From positions 7,943,501-8,007,500 of the forward strand of contig NZ_CP094526.1 of assembly GCF_029910095.1 (NCBI RefSeq): DNA of 64,000 bases, given 5' to 3'. Below the pieces are notes generated by a model, which worked only from the letters and a program-made list of their open reading frames with translations, was not told the origin of the DNA and made no database searches. Made by a program: the position numbers and the translations under genes. Of this stretch, positions 1 through 11,340 are shown piece by piece. The DNA comes from Bradyrhizobium sp. ISRA464 (GTDB lineage Bacteria > Pseudomonadota > Alphaproteobacteria > Rhizobiales > Xanthobacteraceae). The stretch's first letter is position 1; the number at the start of each line of letters is the position of its first letter.

Positions 1-663
1 TATCGCAAGCTGACGCTCTCGGTGCCGCGGATCCTGCTGCTGGTCGGCTTGATCTGGATGGCGCTGACGCATGTCCGGAACATCGAGGTGTTCGCGTTGC
101 TGGCGCCGCTCGTGCTGGCCAAGCCGATCGCTGAACAATGGGGAACCGCCGGCGACCGCACATCCGCCTTTGAGGAAACTCGATCGGCACCCCTCATCAC
201 CATCCTTGTTGCGATCGCGATCCTGATCGGAGGAACGGTGTCGACGAAGACCTTCGCCGCGCATCATCCCTTCCTCTTCAACCCGAGCGCCACTCCCGTC
301 GCCGCGGTTGACCTGCTGCAAAAGCGCGGTGCCCAGCGCATCTTCAGCACTGCGCCGTTCGGCGGCTATATGGTCACCCGCGACATGAAGGTGTTCATCG
401 ACGGCCGCGCCGAGCTGTATGGCGAGCAATACGTGCTCGATTATTTCGATGCGACCGAAGCCCGCGACGTCGGTCAGATGCTGGGCCTGCTCGACAAATA
501 TCGGATCGACGCCACGCTGCTGAATGCAACGTCTCCCATGGGACACGCACTGGATCACGTGCAGGGCTGGAAGCGGATCTACAAAGATGACGTCGCGGTG
601 ATCCATGTCCGGTCGGACGAGGCGGCGGAAGGCGCACCGCCCGCCGCGGAGAAATCCAACTAG
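1..663 (+). CDS. C-terminal part of a membrane protein (5' end outside window)
   Basis: The reading frame is open from base 1, so the true start lies upstream of the window. The visible 220 residues begin with two hydrophobic segments (about residues 8-38), then a third (about 66-85), followed by a soluble C-terminal domain of about 130 residues. That domain contains the stretch GGYMV...VFIDGRAELYGEQY, which I have seen in large uncharacterised multi-pass membrane proteins, often annotated as glycosyltransferase-like. No catalytic motif is visible in this part. It converges with the minus-strand DUF3052 gene. Function unknown. Confidence 0.6.
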   Translation, partial: YRKLTLSVPRILLLVGLIWMALTHVRNIEVFALLAPLVLAKPIAEQWGTAGDRTSAFEETRSAPLITILVAIAILIGGTVSTKTFAAHHPFLFNPSATPVAAVDLLQKRGAQRIFSTAPFGGYMVTRDMKVFIDGRAELYGEQYVLDYFDATEARDVGQMLGLLDKYRIDATLLNATSPMGHALDHVQGWKRIYKDDVAVIHVRSDEAAEGAPPAAEKSN

Positions 664-750
664 ACTGCGATTGCGCGCCATCCGAGGACGGTGTGCGCTC
701 TACGGCGATCCGTTCTCCCGGTCTGGAGCTCGCCGAACAGGTCGCGGACG

Positions 751-1173
751 TTATTTTGGCGCCTTGCCCCGCTCCTTGAGGGGAATCACGAATTTCAGCC
801 CCGACCAGACCTCGTCCACGGCACAGACCTTGATGTCGACGAGACCGGCCGCGAGCGCGGTCTCGCGCACCGCCGTCTCTGTAAGGTCGGTCGCGACACC
901 CGAACTCTTCTTGGGCCAGGACACCCAGATCGTGCCATCTGGCGCGATCGCCTGCCGGTAGCGGCTGAGCTTGGCCGCAAGCCCCTTGGCCACGGCCGCA
1001 AACAGATGCACGACGTCCAGCGGCCCCTTCGCGGTCTTCGCGATCCGCACATCGAGAGGCAGTGCGCCGACGACGTCGGCATAGGCCACGGGCAATCCGT
1101 CCACGAAAATACAAAAGCCCGGCTTGAGGCCGAGCTTCTGTACAACTGACTTGCTGCCGGAGTAGCCGACCAT
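751..1173 (-). CDS. DUF3052-family protein
   Basis: A 140-residue soluble protein with no signal peptide or membrane segment. The start MVGYSGSKSVVQKLGLKPG and the stretch DGTIWVSWPKKSSG match what I remember of the DUF3052 family, small proteins of unknown function. The gene ends 87 bp from the upstream convergent gene and begins 11 bp after the ftsH stop on the same strand, so it is probably cotranscribed with ftsH. No catalytic residues can be assigned. Confidence 0.75.
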   Translation of the reverse strand: MVGYSGSKSVVQKLGLKPGFCIFVDGLPVAYADVVGALPLDVRIAKTAKGPLDVVHLFAAVAKGLAAKLSRYRQAIAPDGTIWVSWPKKSSGVATDLTETAVRETALAAGLVDIKVCAVDEVWSGLKFVIPLKERGKAPK

Positions 1174-1184
1174 GGCTGCAAGGC

Positions 1185-3107
<1,923 letters not shown>

Positions 3108-3364
3108 TGTGTTCCTTCGTGGTCGCGCGGATCGCGGCCTCTCCTATCCTTGGGCCGGCTCTGTGGGAATCCCCAGGGAATCCATCCCGTCGATGCATAC
3201 AATCTAGGTGCCGCTGGGGTCGATGCCAAGGGAACCACGCATGACTATTTACCGCATCCTAGCGCAATTCCCGGTCAAATAATGGCGTGGAATCCGGTGT
3301 TTTTCGGGGGTGGTTAAGCCTCCCTGCCGGATTGTGACGACGATTGAAGCAATCGCCCCCAGGG

Positions 3365-4432
3365 TCAGCGGGAGCGCGCGCCGCGCGGCGGCGCCGGCTC
3401 GACCCGGATTCGGCCGCTGGCCACGCTGATGACCGCCCCGGCGAGGGTCTGTTTCAGCCTGGCTCCGCGTTGCGCCACCGCATGATCCACGGCCGCAAGC
3501 AAGGTTTCGATCTTGCCGAGTTCGGCGGGCCCTTCATGTCCGGTCCGGTCGATGGCGCGCTTCAGGAGGCGCAGACGAATCTCCTCAGGCATCGCGGCAA
3601 ACAGCGCGGCATCGAAGCCCGGGCGGGAAGTATCTTGCTCCTTCAACGCGAGATAGCGCTCGGCGCCGTCGACCAGCACCTCAACGGCGGCATTGGCGCG
3701 TGCAAGTCGGGCCGCGAGTCGCGCCAGGCTCCTCGCATCGCCACCCTCCTCCGCCAGCGCCGGCATCAGTGCGCGCAGCCGCGGGCGCGTGAATGCGGGA
3801 TCGCGATTGGTCGGATCGTCGGCGAAACCAATGCGCGCCTTGTTCAGCGTTGCAATCAACCGCGCCTTGGAAATATCGAGCAAGGGCCGCGTCAACCGAA
3901 CCCCTTCGCGCTCGGTCTCGCGGGCCATCGCCGACAGACCGGCGATGCCGCTACCACGCAACATCCGCATCAGGAGCGTCTCGGCCTGATCGTCGCGGGT
4001 ATGCGCGGTCAGGACATGCGTGGCACCGTACTTGCGCGCAGCCTGCGCCAGCAGCCGATAGCGGGCCGCGCGGGCCGCCGCCGGCACGCCGGTTCTCGGT
4101 TTGGGTCCGGTCCAGCGCAACGTGCTGTGAGGCAGCTCGAGGCTTTGCGCCAGCCGTTTGACGTCGCGGGCCTCGCGGGCGGCTTCGGGGCGCAGGCCGT
4201 GATCGACGGTGACGGCAATCAGCCGCGGCCCGCGCGAGAGCCCGCGGCGCCAGCGTGCGGCGAGCCACATCAGCGCGACGGAATCAGGACCGCCGGACAC
4301 CGCGAGCACGATCGCAGGCGCCGACGCCAGGCCCGCGAAGAGGCGTTTGGCGTCCCTTGCCGGAATGGCGGATTCGTCGTCGGGCATCGTAGGACCAGCA
4401 TTTCGCAAGAAGGCCGGATGCGGCCTCCCCAA
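3365..4432 (-). CDS. tilS: tRNA(Ile)-lysidine synthetase
   Basis: Modifies C34 of the CAU-anticodon tRNA-Ile to lysidine using ATP and lysine, so that AUA is read as Ile. The PP-loop motif SGGPDS lies at residues 46-51, followed by the N-type ATPase body (VTVDHGLRPEA, TAHTRDDQAETLLMR). At 355 residues it is close to the short alphaproteobacterial form lacking the extended C-terminal domains of E. coli TilS. The start is uncertain: a second Met at codon 16 (MPDDES) is an equally good choice. It starts 8 bp downstream of the cpoB stop, so the pair is probably cotranscribed. Confidence 0.93.
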   Translation of the reverse strand: MGRPHPAFLRNAGPTMPDDESAIPARDAKRLFAGLASAPAIVLAVSGGPDSVALMWLAARWRRGLSRGPRLIAVTVDHGLRPEAAREARDVKRLAQSLELPHSTLRWTGPKPRTGVPAAARAARYRLLAQAARKYGATHVLTAHTRDDQAETLLMRMLRGSGIAGLSAMARETEREGVRLTRPLLDISKARLIATLNKARIGFADDPTNRDPAFTRPRLRALMPALAEEGGDARSLARLAARLARANAAVEVLVDGAERYLALKEQDTSRPGFDAALFAAMPEEIRLRLLKRAIDRTGHEGPAELGKIETLLAAVDHAVAQRGARLKQTLAGAVISVASGRIRVEPAPPRGARSR

Positions 4433-4439
4433 AGCTGGT

Positions 4440-5477
4440 TTAGCACTTCACCCGTTTTTGCTCACGATCGACAGCGGCCTTCACGCCGCCGGATGCCCGC
4501 GGATATTTGCGCGTCACTTCGCCGAACGCGGCGCAGGCGGCTTCCTTTTCCTTGAGCGCCGCGAGCGACTGGCCGAGCCTCAGCAGCGCGTCCGGCGCCT
4601 TGGCCGACTTGTCGTACTTGGTCGTGACGCCGAGGAAGGTCTCGGCGGCGTCCCGATATTGCTGGCGTTGGAAATAGCTTTCGCCGAGCCAATATTGCGA
4701 ATCCGCGACCAGCGGGTCGCTCGGATATTTCCGGGCGAAATTCTTCATGGTCTCTTCGGCGAGCGCGTAGTCCTTGCGCTGCATGTAGCCGATGCCGAGG
4801 TCGAACTCGTCCTTCGGCGTGGCCGACGGCGGCAGCGTGGTCAGGCCTGCGCCGGCACCGGGGGGACGCTGCGGGCTCGTATTGCCGAGATCGAGCGGCT
4901 CGCCCGCACCGCGGCCGCCGGGAGCACCAATCCCGGCATCGCTGGACATCGGCAACTGACCGCCGCCCAGCGCGCGCGGCGCGCCCGGGGCGTTCGGGTT
5001 CTGGCTGGGATCGAAGGCATCGCCGCGGCCGCGACGGCCGGGAGCCGCAGCCGGCGTCGGCTCCTGCACGATCGGCGCTGGAGCGGCGATTTGCGGCTGC
5101 TGCTCATAACCGCCCTGCCGCCCGTATCCGGGCTGCGACTGGCCGTAACCCTGCTGCGGCTGCCCATAGCCGGGCTGAGCCTGCGGATAGGCCTGAGGCT
5201 GCTGTGCCGGCGGCACCGCAGCGACGCTCGGCTGCGCCGCAGGTTGTCCGGGCGCGCCCGGCGGCTGAGCGCCGAGTTGGCGCAGCCGCTCCTCGAGCTG
5301 GCGGTTGCGGTACTGCAACTCCTCGTTCTGCCCGGTCAGTTGCCGGAGCTGATTCTCGAGCCGCTCGATCCGCATCTCGGCGTCGGCATCGTCGGATTGT
5401 GCAAGAGCTGGAACGGAAACGGCGAGCAGCGCCGCGATCGCCGCGGCGGAAGGAAGAAAATGCAGTCTGGATGACAT
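4440..5477 (-). CDS. cpoB: Tol-Pal system periplasmic protein CpoB (YbgF)
   Basis: Periplasmic Tol-Pal partner that in E. coli coordinates outer-membrane constriction with septal peptidoglycan synthesis. I chose the ATG at 5477 because it is followed directly by a signal peptide (MSSRLHFLPSAAAIAALLAV..ALAQ); an in-frame start 81 bp upstream would bury it. After the signal peptide come a coiled coil (about 35-70) that includes repeated QLEERLRQLG-type heptads, a long Gln/Pro/Gly-rich linker (about 70-225) and a C-terminal set of TPR units (about 228-335) with the DPLVADSQYWLGESYFQ repeat typical of YbgF. The linker is longer than in E. coli. Confidence 0.92.
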   Translation of the reverse strand: MSSRLHFLPSAAAIAALLAVSVPALAQSDDADAEMRIERLENQLRQLTGQNEELQYRNRQLEERLRQLGAQPPGAPGQPAAQPSVAAVPPAQQPQAYPQAQPGYGQPQQGYGQSQPGYGRQGGYEQQPQIAAPAPIVQEPTPAAAPGRRGRGDAFDPSQNPNAPGAPRALGGGQLPMSSDAGIGAPGGRGAGEPLDLGNTSPQRPPGAGAGLTTLPPSATPKDEFDLGIGYMQRKDYALAEETMKNFARKYPSDPLVADSQYWLGESYFQRQQYRDAAETFLGVTTKYDKSAKAPDALLRLGQSLAALKEKEAACAAFGEVTRKYPRASGGVKAAVDREQKRVKC

Positions 5478-5683
5478 TTTGCCCTGACGACGATATCGAC
5501 GTGAAAAGCGAGCCACATTGAGGGACGGAGTACGCCGGAATTGTGACTGGCCCTTCAAATCCCAGGCAACGTCGCAAGGCTATGGTTTAGTGCCGGCGCC
5601 GGAACAAGCAAGCGGGCAATTCGCCCAACGTCGTTCATCAAGCTGACAGCGCGCTGACAGGCTGTCGCGCGCCGCGAAAGAAA

Positions 5684-5707
5684 AACCGGCGCCCGAAGGC
5701 GCCGGTT
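5684..5707 (-). terminator. Rho-independent terminator downstream of pal
   Basis: A perfect 10-bp stem (AACCGGCGCC / GGCGCCGGTT) with a 4-nt loop, followed on the minus strand by a run of TTTTTCTTT. It lies 24 bp beyond the pal stop codon, so it should end pal transcription before cpoB. Confidence 0.85.
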
Positions 5708-5730
5708 GAAACATTGGCCGAGGCGTTTGC

Positions 5731-6225
5731 TCAGGAGCTTGCGTTGAGCACGGTGACGGCGCGGCGGTTCTGCGACCAGCAGGAGATGTCGTTGCAGACC
5801 GCGACCGGGCGCTCCTTGCCGTAGGAGATGGTGCGCATGCGGCTCGGGTCGATGCCGCGCGAGACCAGATAGGCACGGACCGATTGGGCCCGACGCGCAC
5901 CGAGCGCGATGTTGTATTCGCGGGTGCCGCGCTCGTCCGCATGGCCTTCGATGGTGAAGGAATAGCGGTTGTAGGTCTGCAACCACTGCGCCTGCTTGTC
6001 GAGGGTGGCGATCGCCTGCGGGCTCAGATCGGTCTGGTCGCTATCGAAAAACACGCGGTCGCCGACATTGACCACGAAATCCTGCTGACTGCCCGGGGTC
6101 GCGGCGCTCGCCATCGCTCCATCGGCGCCCAGCCCGTTCTTGTTGGCGCAGGCACCCATCGACAGCGCCACCGCCAGAACCGCCGCCAGCTTCATACCCT
6201 GGAGGATACGCATCTGATGTTTCAT
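5731..6225 (-). CDS. pal: Peptidoglycan-associated lipoprotein Pal
   Basis: Outer-membrane lipoprotein that binds peptidoglycan and TolB. At 164 residues it has the usual length. A lipoprotein signal ends at Cys26 within LSMGAC, after which comes a short linker and the OmpA-like domain. That domain contains FDSDQTDLSP, the binding signature IEGHADERGTREYN and GARRAQSVRAYL. It has its own terminator and a 309-bp upstream gap, so it is probably a separate transcription unit from the distal tolQRAB genes. In many proteobacteria pal directly follows tolB; here two genes (an acyltransferase-like and a GGDEF/EAL gene) lie between them. Confidence 0.96.
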   Translation of the reverse strand: MKHQMRILQGMKLAAVLAVALSMGACANKNGLGADGAMASAATPGSQQDFVVNVGDRVFFDSDQTDLSPQAIATLDKQAQWLQTYNRYSFTIEGHADERGTREYNIALGARRAQSVRAYLVSRGIDPSRMRTISYGKERPVAVCNDISCWSQNRRAVTVLNASS

Positions 6226-6534
6226 TCCGGAGCCTCCACGCTCACGCTCTTCGTACTGTCATCCGATCTACAGGGCGATGGTTAAGCGAACGTTCCGTCA
6301 ACCTTGACGAGACCTTGCCGGACCGCATCAAATGCCAGCTAATGGCGGAAAGCGCCCCCGATGGTTAATGGGTGGCAAATGTGGCGCGACGGTGAAGAGA
6401 AGGCAAGGTCGGCCGGAACCAGCCGTTTCTACAGGCAATTTCGTGCCCGCTAGTTGCCGAACGGCGACAGGTCGTGGCGATTCGCGCTGGCGAAGCAGCC
6501 CAAACGAGATCGACTTCTGCCGGCCGATTCCCGG
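6226..6534. other. Gap between pal and the FeeM-like gene, no gene seen
   Basis: I see no credible coding region. The stretch next to pal (6226-6300) should hold its promoter, but no element is clear enough to mark. No hairpin with a T-run was found. Confidence 0.4.
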
Positions 6535-7269
6535 TCAGGAATTCGGGACGATCGAGGGACGTTCGAACTTGGCAATGGTCGCCTGCCGAGGCACATGGTG
6601 TTCCCGCTCGAACAGCATGCGGCGCTCGAATGCCGACGAGCGCATCATCGGGTAACGGTCGAACACCTTGTCGCGCATGGTCTGGAAGTCCGACGCCATC
6701 AGGCCGACCGGCTTGAGCAGGCCCGGGAACAGGCGCGGCTCGGCGATGGTCTCATGGAAGAAGACGCGACGGTAGAACGCCTGGTGCTCGGGGCGAACGA
6801 TCGCGAGCCCCAGATCGGCGTTGAAATATTCGCAGGCCATATAGGCCAGGCGCACCGTGACATAGGGCAGTTCCGGCGAACGCCGGGCCCGGTCGGGGTC
6901 CGCCACGAAACGCGCCGGATCAATAATGACCTCTCCGCGGTCGAGCTTCGGATGCAGGATCTCGCCGAAAGCCTCGGCCGAGCAGGACTCGCGCCATTCC
7001 GGCGTCAGCACGCTGATGCGGACCGAGCTGCACAGCTCGGCATCGAGATAGACGCCGAAGGTCCAGGAGTTCTCCAGGTCGTCATACTGATCGGTGACGC
7101 GCTGCTCCGCCGACTCCTTGACTGCGCCCTCCCGCAGATAGGCGCGGTAGCGGAGATTGTAGATCTCTTCTTTTTCCGCCCGCGTTTGGGCGAGACGATA
7201 ATCGACGTGGTCGAGTAGTTCGGATCCCCTCACGAAAGCAACAGGAGACGCTGCGACGGGGGATCTCAT
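6535..7269 (-). CDS. N-acyl amino acid synthase (FeeM-like, autoinducer-synthase fold)
   Basis: A 244-residue soluble protein of the FeeM / LuxI-like GNAT fold. The core reads EEIYNLRYRAYLREG (entry strand and helix), then DQYDDLENSWTFGVY, SSVRISVLTP and the region around DPARFVADP. In LuxI-type synthases the equivalent Arg/Asp residues contact the SAM or acyl-carrier substrate. FeeM makes long-chain N-acyl tyrosine from acyl-ACP, but the exact acyl and amino acid substrates here cannot be read from sequence. No acyl carrier protein or receptor gene is adjacent. It lies between pal and the GGDEF/EAL gene on the same strand. The family is recognised; the product is inferred. Confidence 0.7.
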   Translation of the reverse strand: MRSPVAASPVAFVRGSELLDHVDYRLAQTRAEKEEIYNLRYRAYLREGAVKESAEQRVTDQYDDLENSWTFGVYLDAELCSSVRISVLTPEWRESCSAEAFGEILHPKLDRGEVIIDPARFVADPDRARRSPELPYVTVRLAYMACEYFNADLGLAIVRPEHQAFYRRVFFHETIAEPRLFPGLLKPVGLMASDFQTMRDKVFDRYPMMRSSAFERRMLFEREHHVPRQATIAKFERPSIVPNS

Positions 7270-7421
7270 GTATTACTCCGCACTTCCAACAACTTCTGCG
7301 AGCCGGTGGAAATCTTAACAGCCTCTTAACGAAATTGCAAAGCATTGACGGTGTTAGGGTTAATCCCGGTCAAGGAGTTTCGCACCCGCGTCCGGCAGCA
7401 TTGCTGCCCGCCCGGAAAGCT

Positions 7422-9773
7422 TCAGGCGATCGATCGTGACGGCAGGGGAATCAGCTTCTCGTCGGGCGAGCGGGGGCCGTGCGAGGCGTTCAAGAGCTGC
7501 CTGATCCGCACGGCGGGAACCGGCCGGCTGAACAGATAGCCCTGCGCCTCGGTGACCGCGCCGTCGGCGCTGATCAATTCGAGCTGGTCGTTGGTCTCGA
7601 TGCCCTCGACGACCACGGACATGCCGAGATCGGCGGAGAGTCGCGCCACGCCACGCAGCAGCGTCAGCGGTCGATCGCTGTCGATGCCTTCGAGGAAGGA
7701 ACGGTCGATCTTGACCTTCTGCAACGGGAAGTTGTGCAGATAGCTCAGCGACGAGTAGCCGGTGCCGAAATCGTCGAGCGAGATCCGTACGCCGAGCGTT
7801 CGCAACTGCGACAGCAGGTCGTGGGTGAGCTGAGTGTTGTGCAGCAGTGAGGATTCGGTGATCTCGATCTCCAGCCGGTGCGCCGGCAGGCCCGAGACCT
7901 CGAGCGCATAACGCACCTCGCTCACCACGTCGCGCTGGTGGAACTGCTGCGGCGAGAAGTTGACGGCGACGCTGACCGCCTCCGGCCACTTCATGCATTC
8001 CATGCAGGCCTTGCGCAGGATCCAGCGGCCGAGGTCGACGATCAGGCCCATGTCCTCGGCAACCGGAATGATGTCGACGGGCGAGACCGCGCCGCGCACC
8101 GGATGGTTCCAGCGCAGCAGCGCTTCGCAGGTGCTCACCTTGCCGGTCCTCAGGTTGATCAGCGGCTGATAGAACAGCTCGAACTCCTCGTTGGCGAGCG
8201 CCTTGCGCAGGTCGAGCTCAAGGATGCGCCGCGCCTCGACGGTTTGCGCCATCTCGTCGCGGAAGAAGCAGAAGGTGCCGCGGCCGTCGGCCTTGGCGCG
8301 GTAGAGCGCCATATCGGCGTTCTTGAGCAGTGTGTCGGCGCCGACACCGGGCGCGGTCATCGCGATGCCGACGCTGGCGCCAATCTCGACCAGATGGTTG
8401 TCGATCTTGTAGCGCTCGCTGAGGCGGTCGACGATGCGACGCGCGAGTGCGGCGGCATCCTCGTGCGAATGGATGTTCTGCTGGAACACGACGAACTCGT
8501 CGCCGCCGAACCGCGCCACGAAGTCCTCCGGACGCAGCATCTCGCGCAGCCGGTCGGCAACCGCGCACAGCAGCTGGTCGCCGCAGGGATGGCCGAGCGT
8601 ATCGTTGACCTGCTTGAACTGGTCGAGGTCCACGAACAGCAGCGCCGAGCGCTGCTCGCTGCCGTAGCGGGTCGAAAGCAGGCGGCCGATTTCGTCGCGG
8701 AAATTGACGCGGTTGGGCAGCTGGGTCAGCTCGTCATAGCGCGCGAGGTGGCTGATCCTGGCCTCGGCGTCCTTGCGCTCGGTGATGTCCTCGACCAGCA
8801 CAACGGTGCCGCCGCGGCTCATCGGCTGGAAGGTCCACGACAGCGCGCGGCTCTTGCTCGCATCGGGATCGTTGGTGACGATCTCGCCGACCTGCGAGCT
8901 CTCGATCTCGGACAGAATCTGCTTCGCCGTCGCGGCGGAGATCGATCCGAACAGGACGCAGGCATTGCAGATGTCGGATGCGCTCGCGCTGCGCTGCACG
9001 AAATCATCGGACAGTTCCATCATCTCGATGAAGCGGTGGTTCATCACCGCCAGGCGTCCGTCGGACCGGAACATGCAAAGCCCATGCGGCATATTGTTCA
9101 ACGCGGTGTCGAACTGGTGCGCCAGCGCCGCCTCGCGGAAGCTCGAGGTCAGCGCCTTGACGAAGATCGCGTGCAGGCTGAGATTGATGCCCTTCAGGCC
9201 GAGGAAGAACAGGCCCAGCAGGATCGCCAGGCCGATGTAGTAGACATCGCCGTGCATCGCCAAGGCGATCGACATCGGAGCGCAGGCGACCAGCACGTGG
9301 AGCTGGAGCAGCCGCGGTCGCCCGTAATTGCGCGCCGCCCCGCCCGCGGTATAGCCCACCGTCACCGCGACGCAGAGCATGTGGGCGATCGCATCGTCGC
9401 TGCCGAGGATGGTGATGAAGCACCAGGCGCCCAGCACCGCGGCATAGACGATCGCGCCGACCGAATAGCGCGGCGCCCAGACCTTGGCCTCCTCGTAGGT
9501 CAGCCCGCCGCCCTGCCCCTCGTCGTATTTGCGCATCTGGATCGCGCGCGCCGTGCCGATGGCGATGATCAGGAAGGCGAACGGCCACAGCAACATGTTG
9601 CCGGTCTTCAGCGCGGTCATCACGGCGGCGGTCGCCGTGCACACGCTGCCGAGGAACATCGCCCAGAAATTCTGGCGCATCGAGTCCACGAGCGCAGCGT
9701 AGAGCACCGGCTCCAGCTCGTCCTGGTTGCCTCGTCTTTTCTGATCCACCAACTGCATCGGCAGCGTACGCAT
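7422..9773 (-). CDS. Membrane PAS-GGDEF-EAL cyclic-di-GMP protein
   Basis: A 783-residue hybrid c-di-GMP enzyme. The N-terminal 210 residues hold about five to six hydrophobic segments (membrane sensor). A PAS-type domain (about 215-330) begins FDTALNNMPHGLCMFRSDGRL. The GGDEF domain keeps an intact RFGGDEF active site, so cyclase activity is possible. The EAL domain keeps EALLRW, the loop DDFGTGYSSLSYL and the Lys in KIDRSFL, so phosphodiesterase activity is also possible. Which activity dominates cannot be predicted. It is on the same strand as the tol genes but separated from tolB by 166 bp. Confidence 0.93.
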   Translation of the reverse strand: MRTLPMQLVDQKRRGNQDELEPVLYAALVDSMRQNFWAMFLGSVCTATAAVMTALKTGNMLLWPFAFLIIAIGTARAIQMRKYDEGQGGGLTYEEAKVWAPRYSVGAIVYAAVLGAWCFITILGSDDAIAHMLCVAVTVGYTAGGAARNYGRPRLLQLHVLVACAPMSIALAMHGDVYYIGLAILLGLFFLGLKGINLSLHAIFVKALTSSFREAALAHQFDTALNNMPHGLCMFRSDGRLAVMNHRFIEMMELSDDFVQRSASASDICNACVLFGSISAATAKQILSEIESSQVGEIVTNDPDASKSRALSWTFQPMSRGGTVVLVEDITERKDAEARISHLARYDELTQLPNRVNFRDEIGRLLSTRYGSEQRSALLFVDLDQFKQVNDTLGHPCGDQLLCAVADRLREMLRPEDFVARFGGDEFVVFQQNIHSHEDAAALARRIVDRLSERYKIDNHLVEIGASVGIAMTAPGVGADTLLKNADMALYRAKADGRGTFCFFRDEMAQTVEARRILELDLRKALANEEFELFYQPLINLRTGKVSTCEALLRWNHPVRGAVSPVDIIPVAEDMGLIVDLGRWILRKACMECMKWPEAVSVAVNFSPQQFHQRDVVSEVRYALEVSGLPAHRLEIEITESSLLHNTQLTHDLLSQLRTLGVRISLDDFGTGYSSLSYLHNFPLQKVKIDRSFLEGIDSDRPLTLLRGVARLSADLGMSVVVEGIETNDQLELISADGAVTEAQGYLFSRPVPAVRIRQLLNASHGPRSPDEKLIPLPSRSIA

Positions 9774-9939
9774 CCTCTTCGGCTGCGTAGTTCTAACGGC
9801 CGCAGATGAAGTCTTTCTGAGCGAAGATCGTTAGTGAGTCGTTGTCGCGCTCAGCGCACGACGGAAATCTGCCTTAGATATCAGTACGCTAGACAACAGT
9901 TGCCGGGCGATGCCGGGGATCCCGGCAGCGCCCGCGCTG

Positions 9940-11295
9940 TCATGACAACAGCGGCGACCAGGCGGGGTCGGAGGCGAAGCCCGGCGTGGGCACCCGCAGC
10001 TCGTTGCGGCCGGACACGTCGACGGTGAACAGCGACGGTCCACTGTTACCGCCGGGGTCGCGGAAGAACATCACCACGCGCCCGTTCGGCGCAAAGGTCG
10101 GCCCCTCATTGTGGAAACCCGACGTCAGGATGCGCTCGCCCGAACCGTCGGTCTTCATGATGCCGATCGCGAACTGCCCGCCGCCCTGCTTGGTGAAGGC
10201 GATGTAGTCGCCGCGCGGCGACCAGACCGGCGTCGAGTAGGTGCCGTCGCCGAACGAGATGCGCTGCGCCTGGCCGCCGGTGGCCGGCATCACGTAGATC
10301 TGCGGCTTGCCGCCGCGATCGGATTCGAAGCAGAGCCGCGAGCCGTCGGGCGCGTAGGACGGCGAGGTGTCGATCGCCGGCGTATCGGTCAGCCGCGTCA
10401 TCGCCTTCGAGCGCAAATCCATGACGAACAGGTTGGAGTTGCCGCCCTGCTGCAAGCTCATGATGATGCGCTGACCGTCCGGCGAGAAGCGCGGCGAGAA
10501 CGACATGCCGGGGAAATTGCCGACGATCTCGCGCTGGCCGGTTTCGATGTTGAGCAGGTAGACGCGCGGTTCGCCCTGCCCGAACTCCATATAGGTGATC
10601 TCCTGGGTCGATGGCGAGAACCGCGGCGTGATCACCAGATCCGCACCCCGGGTCAGGTAGCGCACATTGGCGCCGTCCTGGTCCATCAGCGCCAGCCGCT
10701 TGACGCGGTGCTGCGCGGCGCCGCTTTCGTCGACGAACACGATGCGGGTGTCGAAATAGCCCTTTTCGCCGGTCATCCGCTCGTAGATCTGATCGGAGAT
10801 GATGTGGGCGATGCGCCGCCAGTATTCGGCCGACGTGTCGTATTGCTGGCCGGCGAGCTGCTGGCCGGTGTTGACGTCCCAGAGACGGAATTCCGCCTTC
10901 ACGCGCCCGTTGGCCTGGCGCGTCATGCGCCCGGTCACCAGCGCCTGCGCGTTGATGCTCTTCCAGTTGTTGAAGTTCGGTGCCGCGTCGATGTTGATCG
11001 ACTTCTCGAGATAGGCGGCCTGGTCGATAGGCGCGAACAATCCGCTGCGCTTCAGATTGTTGGTGATGACCTGCGTCACCCCGACGCCGACCTCGGTGTC
11101 GCCGGGCGTGCCGGCTGCGAAATTCGGAATCGCGATCGGCACCGGCGCGAAGTCGCCCTCGGGGATCGTGATGCGCTTCTGTGCGAAGGCGGCGCCGCCG
11201 CTTCCAGCCAGCGCACCGAGCGCGGCCATTCCGGAAATCATCTGGCGGCGGTTCAGGCGAAACGTCATTGCACGCAAATCTTTTGTGTCGGTCAT
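9940..11295 (-). CDS. tolB: Tol-Pal beta-propeller protein TolB
   Basis: Periplasmic propeller that links Pal to the TolQRA complex. At 451 residues it has normal length. An N-terminal signal ([24 protein letters not shown]) contains a twin-arginine pair, so Tat export is possible. A D1 domain follows, then propeller repeats with recurring SPDG and [12 protein letters not shown] motifs. A second start at codon 10 (MTFRLNRRQ) would shorten the region before the signal; neither start has a convincing ribosome-binding site. Last gene of the minus-strand tolQ-tolR-tolA-tolB series, 46 bp after tolA. Confidence 0.96.
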   Translation of the reverse strand: MTDTKDLRAMTFRLNRRQMISGMAALGALAGSGGAAFAQKRITIPEGDFAPVPIAIPNFAAGTPGDTEVGVGVTQVITNNLKRSGLFAPIDQAAYLEKSINIDAAPNFNNWKSINAQALVTGRMTRQANGRVKAEFRLWDVNTGQQLAGQQYDTSAEYWRRIAHIISDQIYERMTGEKGYFDTRIVFVDESGAAQHRVKRLALMDQDGANVRYLTRGADLVITPRFSPSTQEITYMEFGQGEPRVYLLNIETGQREIVGNFPGMSFSPRFSPDGQRIIMSLQQGGNSNLFVMDLRSKAMTRLTDTPAIDTSPSYAPDGSRLCFESDRGGKPQIYVMPATGGQAQRISFGDGTYSTPVWSPRGDYIAFTKQGGGQFAIGIMKTDGSGERILTSGFHNEGPTFAPNGRVVMFFRDPGGNSGPSLFTVDVSGRNELRVPTPGFASDPAWSPLLS

Positions 11296-11340
11296 TGTGG
11301 GTAGGCTTTTGTTTGCTATCGGCCAAGCGCCGCGGTGGCC

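Noticed and set aside
7878..9809. 643-codon plus-strand frame opposite the GGDEF/EAL gene
   Set aside because: Same kind of antisense shadow; the opposite strand has intact GGDEF and EAL motifs.
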